This document shows, in pieces, positions 9,132 to 16,872 of a DNA stretch of 64,000 nucleotides. The first letter of the stretch is position 1; the number at the start of each line of letters is the position of its first letter. Origin of the DNA: Bradyrhizobium sp. B097 (lineage in GTDB: Bacteria; Pseudomonadota; Alphaproteobacteria; Rhizobiales; Xanthobacteraceae); the NCBI RefSeq assembly GCF_038957035.1, contig NZ_CP152412.1, positions 7,808,501 through 7,872,500 on the forward strand. The letters are read 5' to 3'. Under the pieces are notes generated by a model, which was given only the letters and a program-made list of their open reading frames with translations, was not told the DNA's origin and ran no database searches. A program made the position numbers and the translations under genes.

Positions 9132-9880
9132 ACGCATTGTGGTCGGAAGCCAGGGTCAAGGTCAGCCACCGGCTGGCGATGCATGTGCAGGTCGGGCGTT
9201 TTCGCCTGAACAATGCCACGCCGATGGTCACCTTCACCTTTGACGATCTGCCGAAGAGCGCGGCGACATTCGGCGCCGACATCCTGGAATCCTACGGCGC
9301 CCGCGGTACGTTCTACGTGTCGGGCGGACTGGTTGGACTGGACGCACCGGACTGGACCACCGGCAGCGCCGACGACGTCATCTCGCTGCATCGCCGTGGC
9401 CATGAGGTCGGCTGCCACACGTTCTCGCACCGCCGCGCCTGCGATCTCGACGAGAGCTCGCTGGCCGCGGAGATCGCGCGCAACCGGACCTATTTCCATT
9501 CGCTCGATCCGACCATGCCGGTCGAGAGCTTCGCCTACCCGTTCGGCTACGGCTCCTACGCGCGGAAGCACCAGTTGAGGTCCGAATTCCGCACCTGCCG
9601 CAGCATCGTGCCCGGCGTGAACAGCGGCGAGGTCGACCTGCAATTCCTCCGCGCCATGCCGCTGATCGACCGCCAGATGTCCCGCGACCGGATCGACATG
9701 GCCTTCGTCGAGGCGGCAAACATCAACGGCTGGTTAATTTTCTACAGCCACGACGTCGCCGACGCGCCGAGCCTTTATGGCTGCACGCCTGAGCTGATGA
9801 CCTACGCGCTGGAGGCAGCGGCGCGGCGCAATGTCCCGGTGCTGACGATGGCGGAGGCGTTCCGATGCGCCCGCGCTTAA
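9128..9880 (+). CDS. Polysaccharide deacetylase (NodB homology domain, CE4)
   Basis: A 250-residue protein with the CE4 motifs in order. TFTFDDLP carries the Asp pair at residues 39-40 (catalytic base and metal ligand), HTFSH supplies the metal-binding His97 and His101, and SFAYPFGYGSYARKH is the third motif. No signal peptide is evident, so it may act in the cytoplasm on precursors or be exported by an unknown route. It removes N- or O-acetyl groups from sugars. The start overlaps the methyltransferase stop (ATGA), placing it last in the 5949-9880 operon. Confidence 0.87.
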   Translation: MNALWSEARVKVSHRLAMHVQVGRFRLNNATPMVTFTFDDLPKSAATFGADILESYGARGTFYVSGGLVGLDAPDWTTGSADDVISLHRRGHEVGCHTFSHRRACDLDESSLAAEIARNRTYFHSLDPTMPVESFAYPFGYGSYARKHQLRSEFRTCRSIVPGVNSGEVDLQFLRAMPLIDRQMSRDRIDMAFVEAANINGWLIFYSHDVADAPSLYGCTPELMTYALEAAARRNVPVLTMAEAFRCARA

Positions 9881-10030
9881 ACCCTTTGTTTGCCTTTCTG
9901 GTGAATAGTCGGCGAATGAGTATGGTTAATTTTTCGTGTTGCGCCTCCGCGTCGCCTCGTGCGCGTTGCGTGCCCCGAAAGAGCGCTCCTCAGCCGATGC
10001 GTGCGGCCATTCAGACGGAAGCTGGGGTCG

Positions 10031-12349
10031 ATGCTTAGCTATGACCAGCCGATCAACCGGGCCAAACCCGAGCCGCGCCGGGCCGCAATCCCGGCCGGCT
10101 TCAACGTGCTCGAGCTGGTGCGGCTGCTGTGGGCGCGCAAGGTCGCGATCGTCTCGGTCGCGCTGCTCTGCGCCTGCATCGCGGTCGCGATCGGCAAGGG
10201 CCTGACACCGAAATATACCGCGGGCGCCCAGCTCTATGTCGACCCGCGCGAACTGCAGCTGGTCGAGCGCGAGCTGACCCCGCGCGCCCAGGACGTCTCC
10301 GGCCTCGCGATGGTGGTCGAGAGCCAGTCGCGCCTGATCACGTCAAACAATGTGCTGCTGCAGGTGATCCGCGACACCAACCTGGTGAAAGATCCCGAGT
10401 TCGGCGGTGGCGCCGCGAGCACGGGCCTGCTCGCCTCGCTGCTCGGCCTGTTCGGCATCGAGCCGCGAACCACGGCGGAGCAGCAACAGCAGATCGAGAT
10501 GACGACGCTCGACACGCTGAACCGGCATATCAACGTCAAGAAGACCGATCGTACCTTCATCGTCGACATCGACGTGTGGTCGCACGATCCGGTCAAGGCG
10601 GCGATGCTCGCCAACGCGATCGCCAAGGCCTACCTCACCGAGTCCAAGCAGTCGCAGGCCGAGGCCGCGCGGCGCGCCACCCGCGACCTGTCCGGCCGGC
10701 TGAAGGAGCTGCAACAGCGCCTGCGCAACGCCGAGGAGGCGCTTGCGACCTACAAGGCGCAGAACAACTTCGTCGGCTCGCAGGACAATCTGCTCACCGA
10801 CCAGCAGCTCTCGGTCGGCAACCAGCGGCTGGCCGCGGCGCGGGCGCTCGCGCTCGATGCCCAGGCCAAGTATGACCAGATCGAAGCCAGCCGCCGCGGG
10901 TCGATGGACGCGGGTGCGACCGCCGAAGCGCTGCAGTCGCCGACCATCGCAAATTTGCGCTCGCAATATGCCGATGCCAAGAAGCGGCAGGCCGAGCTGC
11001 AGGGTGAGCTCGGGCCGCGCCATCCGGCGCTGCGCCAGGTCGAGCAGCAGGTCGAGGACCTGCGCCGGACCATCAAGGAAGAGATCGACCGCTTCGCGGT
11101 ATCCGCGAAGAACGATCTGACCCGGGCGCGCGACTATGAAGCGTCGCTTAACAAGGCGCTCGACGTTCAGAAGCACCAGAGCGTGCAGATGAGCCAGGCA
11201 TCGGTGCGACTGCGCGAGCTCGAGCGCGAGGTCGATGCCAGCCGCGACGTCTATCAGTCCTTCCTCAAGCGCTCGCGCGAGACCGAGGAGCAGGAGAGCC
11301 TCAACACCTCGAGCGCGCGCGTGATCGGCGATGCGACGATCCCGCAGCAACGTACCTTCCCGCCGCCGATGAGCCTGCTCGCGATGATCGGGTTCATGTT
11401 TGGCACCCTCGCTGCCGCGGCGTGGATCGTTGCGGCCAGTCAGTTGGCGCCGGGCGCCGATCCGATCCGCCCCGGGCTCCAGCCGAAGCAGGATGCCGCA
11501 CCGGAGCGGCAGCCCGTCATCGCCAAGGCCAAGCCGCCGGTGCAGGTGCCGCCCGCGATCCAGCCGGCTGCCGCTCTGATCGACAAGCCCGTGATCGAGA
11601 AGCCGCTGATCGCCGAGCTGCAGGAATCCGATGTCATGCGCACGCTTGGCGGCATCCTGACCGGCGACAATCCCGCCGACGTCACGCGGTTCGGCTGGCC
11701 GACCCTGCGGACCAGTTCGGCGCTGGGGCCGTTCTCCAACACGATGCGGCAGATCCATGCGGCGCTGGCGACGGGCGCCGCCCCGGAGGCCGTCCCGGTG
11801 CTGGCCGTGATCGGCACCGCCGACGATCTCGATCGCAGCGTTGTCGCGCTCAACATCGCGCTCGTCGCCGCGCGCGACGGCGCGCGTGTCCTGCTGATCG
11901 ACGCCGATGCAACCGTCCACGCTCTGACCGACAGGGTTGCGCACCCTGCCCAGAGCAGCCCGAGTCGGCTCGACTGGCTCACGATCGGCAGCAAGGCGTC
12001 CCGCGCCATCAACACCGCAAACGGCATTGCGATCCTGCCCGCGATCAAGGGCAATCCCGCCAAGGCCAGCGAGGCGATCCAGAAAGCGATCGCGCAAGCG
12101 CGTTCCGCCGGCGGCTACGACCTCGTGATCCTCGACGGCCCGTCGATGCCGTGGGGTGCGGACGAACGGCGGCTGTTCGACATGGCCGACGGGCTGATCG
12201 CGGCGCTGCCGGTGGATCGCGACATCAACGCGTCGATGGAAGACATCATCACCGCGCTCGGGGGCGCGGAGCGCAAGCTCGCCGGTGTCGTTTTGAACGA
12301 ACTCCAGTCCACCGTCGCAAGCCAGCAGCACGACAGGCAGTATGCGTGA
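10031..12349 (+). CDS. Wzc/GumC/ExoP-like polysaccharide co-polymerase with degenerate kinase domain
   Basis: A 772-residue inner-membrane protein. An N-terminal Wzz domain begins with a transmembrane helix (about residues 38-58), followed by a long coiled-coil-rich periplasmic region and a second helix near residue 445 after a PPPMSLL-type proline motif. The C-terminal cytoplasmic part resembles a CpsD/BY-kinase: VLLIDAD is Walker A' and DLVILDGPS is Walker B. Where Walker A should be, the sequence is VIGTADDLDRSVVALN, lacking the GK[S/T] of a P-loop, and the C-terminal tail has only one Tyr rather than a Tyr cluster. It therefore probably controls chain length and export without being an active kinase. 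The ATG at 10031 with GGGG upstream is preferred to the longer frame. Confidence 0.85.
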   Translation: MLSYDQPINRAKPEPRRAAIPAGFNVLELVRLLWARKVAIVSVALLCACIAVAIGKGLTPKYTAGAQLYVDPRELQLVERELTPRAQDVSGLAMVVESQSRLITSNNVLLQVIRDTNLVKDPEFGGGAASTGLLASLLGLFGIEPRTTAEQQQQIEMTTLDTLNRHINVKKTDRTFIVDIDVWSHDPVKAAMLANAIAKAYLTESKQSQAEAARRATRDLSGRLKELQQRLRNAEEALATYKAQNNFVGSQDNLLTDQQLSVGNQRLAAARALALDAQAKYDQIEASRRGSMDAGATAEALQSPTIANLRSQYADAKKRQAELQGELGPRHPALRQVEQQVEDLRRTIKEEIDRFAVSAKNDLTRARDYEASLNKALDVQKHQSVQMSQASVRLRELEREVDASRDVYQSFLKRSRETEEQESLNTSSARVIGDATIPQQRTFPPPMSLLAMIGFMFGTLAAAAWIVAASQLAPGADPIRPGLQPKQDAAPERQPVIAKAKPPVQVPPAIQPAAALIDKPVIEKPLIAELQESDVMRTLGGILTGDNPADVTRFGWPTLRTSSALGPFSNTMRQIHAALATGAAPEAVPVLAVIGTADDLDRSVVALNIALVAARDGARVLLIDADATVHALTDRVAHPAQSSPSRLDWLTIGSKASRAINTANGIAILPAIKGNPAKASEAIQKAIAQARSAGGYDLVILDGPSMPWGADERRLFDMADGLIAALPVDRDINASMEDIITALGGAERKLAGVVLNELQSTVASQQHDRQYA

Positions 12350-12414
12350 GACACGCGCCAGCTGCGCCGCGTTCGGCGTCGCCGCTACAACATTGATCGC
12401 GAGTTGATCGTCCA

Positions 12415-13521
12415 ATGGCCCGGCTATCGATCCCCGCCATCGTCTTCGCCGCACCCATTCTGCTGTCCGTCGCTGCGCGGGCCTGCCCTCCCCTGATCGA
12501 AGGCGTCCCGGCGGACCGGATCAAGGCCTTGTCGCGCGGCGTCAATGCCGACGGCTGGATCGTCGATCCGCGGTCGGCGCCGCCGCGCGGCCTGCTGCTC
12601 GAACTGCGCAAGGCCGGCCTGACCCACATCCGGCTGCCGGTGCCGGCCGACTTCGTCATGCCGCGCTTCGCCACGAAGGCGGAGATCGACAGCCGGTTGC
12701 AAACCGTCGATGCAGCGCTGAAGACCCTGCTCGCACTCGGGTTTGCCGTGTCGATCGACCTGCATTCGGGTCAGCACTTCAATGCGCTGCACAAGGACGA
12801 TCCGCCCGGCGCGATGGCTGAAATGAAGAGCGCCTGGACCGCGCTCGCGCGGGTCATGCACCGCTATCCCTCCGATCGGGTGTTTGCGGAACTGCTGAAC
12901 GAGCCGGAGGTCGACGCCGCGCAGTGGCAGGGCGAAGTCCGGGAGTTGGCCGGCTTCATTCGCCAATTGCTGCCGCAGACCACGCTGATCACGGGTCCGG
13001 TCAACTGGCAGCGCGCGGACTCGCTGCCGGGCTTCGCGCCGCTCGACGATCCGAATATCGTCTATGCCATCCACTTCTACGATCCGATGGTGTTCACCCA
13101 TCAGGCCCATTGGGATCGGAGCGAGCCGCTTCACGACGTCGTCGGATTGCCCTATCCGATCCGTGCCGATGATCCGAAGGTTCAACAGTTGCGGGAGCAG
13201 CTGACCGCGCTGGACAGGCCCAAGGCGCTTGCGATGGTCGACCGCGCCATCCCCGACCGAGGCATCGACAAATGGCTCGAGCCCGCGGCGGCCTGGCAGC
13301 GGCAATATTCCCGTCCGATCATCATCAACGAGTTCGGGGTGCTCAAGGCTGGGGCGCCGCGCGACAGCCGGTTACGCTGGCTCGCCGGCGTCACGGCCTA
13401 CGCCCGGCAGCAGTGCTGGGGCTGGACCCATTGGGAGCTGTCGCAGGGCTTCGGCCTGGCCGACGCCGTCACCGGCAAGGCCGACCGCGACGTGCTGAGG
13501 GCGCTGCTCGGAACGCGCTGA
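12415..13521 (+). CDS. GH5 family endoglucanase-like glycoside hydrolase, exported
   Basis: A 368-residue protein with a Sec-type signal (IPAIVFAAPILLSVAARA, cleavage near residue 23). The GH5 signature is present: AELLNEPEVD with the acid/base Glu163 and IIINEFG with the nucleophile Glu306. HIRLPVPADF and HFYDPMVFTHQ are the other conserved strands. These enzymes hydrolyse beta-1,4 glucans and relatives. It follows the Wzc-like gene by 65 bases in the same direction, so its probable job is cleaving the polymer during synthesis or release, as cellulases do in other exopolysaccharide operons. Together with the GH26-like gene, the locus encodes two exported hydrolases of different families. Confidence 0.86.
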   Translation: MARLSIPAIVFAAPILLSVAARACPPLIEGVPADRIKALSRGVNADGWIVDPRSAPPRGLLLELRKAGLTHIRLPVPADFVMPRFATKAEIDSRLQTVDAALKTLLALGFAVSIDLHSGQHFNALHKDDPPGAMAEMKSAWTALARVMHRYPSDRVFAELLNEPEVDAAQWQGEVRELAGFIRQLLPQTTLITGPVNWQRADSLPGFAPLDDPNIVYAIHFYDPMVFTHQAHWDRSEPLHDVVGLPYPIRADDPKVQQLREQLTALDRPKALAMVDRAIPDRGIDKWLEPAAAWQRQYSRPIIINEFGVLKAGAPRDSRLRWLAGVTAYARQQCWGWTHWELSQGFGLADAVTGKADRDVLRALLGTR

Positions 13522-13613
13522 CCGATCTGGTTAACCGGTTCTTACACAATGCGCGGCTAGATCGACGATGCGGGTGTGGCACGCCACCCATCCGGTCATT
13601 TAGGTCAGAGCCT

Positions 13614-15116
13614 GTGCGAGCAGACATAGCCCCGCGGCCGCTGTTGGCCGGCGACCTCGTTCCTGCGCTCGGCATCGCCGTGGCATCGATCGCATTCGCG
13701 CCGATCATGCAGGCAGCCAATGCAGGGCTCGCGATCGTCGTCGAAGGCTTGATCGGCTGCGCCATCGTGCTCGCGGCGCCGGCCTATGCGCCGTCGATCG
13801 CCGTCTTCATCATCTTCTTCCAGAATCTGTTCGTCTCGATCCTGTCGTCCTACATCACGACCGAGCAGGAGATGGATTTCGTCAAGGGCTACAATTTCCT
13901 GATCTGCGCGGTGATGTGGCTGGTGACGCTGGCGCTGTACATGCTGCGCGAGCGCCAGCATTCGCCCGAGATCGACCGGATCATGAATTGGGGGCTGATG
14001 ACCCTCGCGGTCGTAGGGATGTATTTCCTGCTCGGCGCCACGCAGGACGCGCATGCAGCCCTCGTCTATCTGCGCAACATCGCATTTCCGCTGTTCCTGT
14101 TTCAGCTGTCGCTGCTGACCGCCGCAACCTTCGAGATCCGCATCACACCGTTCCTGGTGACCGTCGCCACGCTGCTGATCGTCTGCGGCTATGTCGAATT
14201 GCTGTTTCGCGATTTCTGGCTCGAGATCACCAACGGCTACACGTTCTGGCACTTCGACGAGCTGAAGGCGACCCGCTCCGGAGCCTGGGAAGCCGAGATG
14301 CGCCAAACCGGCAATGTCCCGGTCGATCTGATCGACCGCTTCCGCTTCAGCTTTCTCAACAGCCCGTTGTTCGAGGATCTCGGACTGTCGTCGATCTTGC
14401 GCATCTTCGGACCGAACATGAGCCCGATCAGCTTCGGCTACGGGATCGCCTTCTCCATCCTGTTCCTGTTCGCGGTCGGATATCGCTGGCTGGCGCTGGT
14501 CGCGATCCCGCTGCTGATCTTCTGCAGCGTGAAGGGCGCGCTCATCCTGGTCATCTTCGTGGCCCTGGCCTGGACGGCCACCTGGCTGCTCGGCGCCACC
14601 ATCACCCTTGCCGTCGCGCTGGTCGGGCTCCTGGTGTACGCCATCGCCGCGATCTACATCGGGCTCCAGATCGGCGACTTTCACGTGATCGGCTTCATGG
14701 GCGGCTGGGACGGATTCCTGCACAACCCGATCGGCCGTGGCCTCGGCGTCGGCGGCAATCTCTCCGAAGGTTACTTCTCGATCGACTGGAACGCCGCGCA
14801 AGCGACCGGCACGATGGACGGCGCGGTGGAGAGCGCGGTCGGCGTCCTGCTCTACCAGATGGGCATCGGCGCAGTGGTGCCGCTTGGCTTCTTCTTTGCG
14901 GTGGCGCTGAAGGCCTGGCGCCTCTACGCCTCGTCCGGAATTCTCATCCAGGGGCTCGCCGCGTTCGGCACGATGGTCGTGCTGGTGAACGGCATCTTCC
15001 AGGAGGAGGCGCTGTTTGCGCCGCCGGCGCTCGGGCTGTTGCTGTGCCTGACCGGCCTCGTGATCGGTCATCATTTGCGCACGCAGGGCAACGATCTGAC
15101 CACCTCCGGCGGATAG
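13614..15116 (+). CDS. Polytopic membrane protein, Wzy/O-antigen-polymerase-like
   Basis: A 500-residue protein with ten or more hydrophobic segments and a central soluble loop (about residues 205-270). The GTG at 13614 is the most plausible start: the frame is open further upstream, but there it is an arginine/alanine-rich shadow of the GH5 gene. The C-terminal half has NPIGRGLGVGGNLSEGYFS followed by ESAVGVLLYQMGIGA, which recalls the GxGxG-x-H and 'lllqlGliG' segments of Wzy/EpsG-type polymerases, but key residues are not firmly recognisable. Position and topology suggest it polymerises or ligates the exopolysaccharide; the locus already has one ligase-like protein at 684-2003. Function is unproven. 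Confidence 0.7.
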   Translation: MRADIAPRPLLAGDLVPALGIAVASIAFAPIMQAANAGLAIVVEGLIGCAIVLAAPAYAPSIAVFIIFFQNLFVSILSSYITTEQEMDFVKGYNFLICAVMWLVTLALYMLRERQHSPEIDRIMNWGLMTLAVVGMYFLLGATQDAHAALVYLRNIAFPLFLFQLSLLTAATFEIRITPFLVTVATLLIVCGYVELLFRDFWLEITNGYTFWHFDELKATRSGAWEAEMRQTGNVPVDLIDRFRFSFLNSPLFEDLGLSSILRIFGPNMSPISFGYGIAFSILFLFAVGYRWLALVAIPLLIFCSVKGALILVIFVALAWTATWLLGATITLAVALVGLLVYAIAAIYIGLQIGDFHVIGFMGGWDGFLHNPIGRGLGVGGNLSEGYFSIDWNAAQATGTMDGAVESAVGVLLYQMGIGAVVPLGFFFAVALKAWRLYASSGILIQGLAAFGTMVVLVNGIFQEEALFAPPALGLLLCLTGLVIGHHLRTQGNDLTTSGG

Positions 15117-15175
15117 CACATGACACGCGATCAGGCCCGGCCGCGGCGCGACCGGGCTCTCCTCGGCATGCGCGG

Positions 15176-15775
15176 TCAGAGCGGCTTGATCTGCACCTTG
15201 CGGAACTTGACCACGCCGGAACCATACTGAAGCGCGATGTAGCCGCTGGCGTGCTTGGAATCCTGCGCGTCGACGGTCTTCTGGCCATTCAGCGTCACGA
15301 CGAAATGCGGTCCCTGCGCCGTGATCTCGTAGACGTTCCACTTGCCGGCCGCCTTCGGCATCGGATCGACCTTGCCGACGTCGACGATCGCGCCGGTGCC
15401 GTAGGTCGGATCGGGCCGCTTGTCGAAGATGTTGACCTCGTAGCAGACCTTCGAGTCGATCACCTTGTTGCCTTCGCAGCGGATGAAGACCCCGCTGTTG
15501 GCGTCCTCGTCGGTCCAGAACTCCGCCCTGATCTGGAAATCCTTGTATTGGGTCTTGCTGACGAGATAGGAGAGATCCTTGCCGTCGAGCTTGTCGGCGA
15601 CCAGCGCGCCGTCCTTCATCGCCCAATTGGCCTTGCCGACCTCGTCCCAGTCGCCCTGCTTGGTGCTGTCGAGCAGCGTGACCCAGCCGTCATCGCCGGA
15701 TGCGGCGGTGGAAAATTGCAGCGCGGCCGCACCGATCACAAGTCCCGCCGCCAGTATCGACAGATGCTTCTTCAA
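15176..15775 (-). CDS. Secreted DUF1080 (3-keto-disaccharide hydrolase-like) protein
   Basis: A 199-residue protein with a clear signal peptide (MKKHLSILAAGLVIGAAALQF, cleavage near residue 25). The rest is one concanavalin-like beta-sandwich domain of the DUF1080 type, with ANSGVFIRCEG, CYEVNIFDKRPDPTYGTGAI and WNVYEITAQGPHFVVTLNG as recognisable strands. Some members cleave 3-keto-glycosides, while many are only known as secreted sugar-binding proteins. It points toward the exopolysaccharide locus but is transcribed against it, so a functional link is possible rather than shown. A probable ribosome binding site GGAGGATAACC lies just before the ATG. Confidence 0.82.
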   Translation of the reverse strand: MKKHLSILAAGLVIGAAALQFSTAASGDDGWVTLLDSTKQGDWDEVGKANWAMKDGALVADKLDGKDLSYLVSKTQYKDFQIRAEFWTDEDANSGVFIRCEGNKVIDSKVCYEVNIFDKRPDPTYGTGAIVDVGKVDPMPKAAGKWNVYEITAQGPHFVVTLNGQKTVDAQDSKHASGYIALQYGSGVVKFRKVQIKPL

Positions 15776-15960
15776 GGTTATCCTCCCGTCTTTTGGTTGG
15801 CGCGCAACCTATCATCGTCTGCAGCGTCGTAAATGCGTTTTTCATATTGCAACTGCGTTGTGTCACGGCCCGATGCCGCAATCTTGAGAGCAGACATGCG
15901 CGAGCGCGTCTTGTCCGGCGCAAGCGAGAGCGATTAGCATCATGCGATATACGGGCGCGG

Positions 15961-15991
15961 CAGTCGCCCGAACGAGCAGTCGCCCGAACGA
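15961..15991. repeat. Short tandem repeat, two 15-base copies
   Basis: CAGTCGCCCGAACGA occurs twice with a 16-base period, just upstream of the ribosome binding site of the broken cupin gene. It looks like a local slippage duplication. Confidence 0.8.
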
Positions 15992-16010
15992 ATTGACCTG
16001 GGAGGATACG

Positions 16011-16474
16011 ATGACGGCGTCGAACCGGTCCTGGCGATACCTCATGATGCCGCTGGCCCTTGCCGGCACGCTCAGCGTCAGCTCCGCGGCCGAACTCAAT
16101 CCGGCCGCCGTCACCTACAAGTTGCCGGACCAGATTCCCTGGAGCCCGGTCGACGCGCGCAGAATGCCGTGGTGGTCGGCGATCCCTCGAAGCCCGGCTT
16201 CTACATGGTCTACACCAAATGGACCAAGGGCAATCACTTCAGCCGTCCGCACTTCCATCCCAACGATCGCTACATCGTCGTGCTGAAGGGCACCTGGTGG
16301 GTCGGCTCGGGCCCGAAATTCGATCCCGATCACGGCACCGTGGCAATGCCGGCCGGAAGCTTCGTCACCCATTTCGGCAAGCAGGTGCATTGGGACGGCG
16401 CCAAGGATGAAGACGCCGTGCTGCTGATCATGGGCGAAGGCCCGGCCACCGCGACCGAGGTGGAACAGAAGTAG
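16011..16474 (+). pseudogene. Exported cupin-domain protein, frameshifted
   Basis: The gene starts at the ATG at 16011 with GGGAGGATACG upstream and encodes a signal peptide (YLMMPLALAGTLSVSSAAEL) and then PAAVTYKLPDQIPWSPVDAR. At about 16155-16165, in a GCGCGC run, the homologous frame changes. The rest of the cupin continues one frame over as NAVVVGDPSKPGFYMVYTKW, with HFSRPHFHPNDRYIV supplying the metal-binding histidines and HFGKQVHWDG the second cupin motif. One added base would restore a single 155-residue protein, so this is a one-base deletion, either a real inactivation or a sequencing error. The uninterrupted family members are small periplasmic cupins of unknown activity. Confidence 0.8.
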
Positions 16475-16530
16475 CCGCGTTGCGCGAAGTGGGGGCGATG
16501 CTATCATCACGGCCCAACGAAGGGCTTCCG

Positions 16531-16872
16531 ATGCATCCCGCCGCCAAGCTGCAATTTGCCCGCATCGCCGACGAGTTCGCGCGATGGCGCGCCATTGCCG
16601 AGGCGGATCGGCCGCCGGCGCCGGCGTGGTGGTGGGGACCGGCATTCGAACTGCGCAATGCCGCCGAGCCGCTGCCGTCCAATTGGTGCCGCCGGTTCCG
16701 CCTGCCCGACGGGGCGAGCTTTGCGGAGGCGTCGGCGACGCTGCGCCAGACCCTGGCCGGCCAGGCGATACCGTCCTGGCCCTATGATTTCTCGCGCGTG
16801 ATCGCATCCACCGATTCCGACGTCCGCGACCTGCCCGTGCAGCCGTCAGACGACAGCGCGTTTCCGCCCTAG
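16531..16872 (+). CDS. Small hypothetical protein
   Basis: A protein of about 113 residues that I do not recognise. It is Ala/Arg/Pro-rich with a WWWGPAFELRNAAEPLPSNW segment and no signal peptide, transmembrane helix or known motif. Starts at 16480 and 16498 are in frame too; the ATG at 16531 has GAAGGG six bases upstream and is preferred. Its last 27 bases overlap the 3' end of the convergent GAF-GGDEF-EAL gene. Codon use matches the neighbours, so it may be real, but confidence is limited. Confidence 0.5.
   Translation: MHPAAKLQFARIADEFARWRAIAEADRPPAPAWWWGPAFELRNAAEPLPSNWCRRFRLPDGASFAEASATLRQTLAGQAIPSWPYDFSRVIASTDSDVRDLPVQPSDDSAFPP

Noticed and set aside
10343..12454. A 703-codon open frame on the minus strand opposite the Wzc-like gene
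   Set aside because: Arg/Asp/Gly-rich composition, no motif, and a clear coding gene on the other strand.
13605..15626. A 673-codon minus-strand frame opposite the Wzy-like gene
   Set aside because: Composition typical of antisense to a hydrophobic protein (Asp, Gln, Arg, His rich); no domain.
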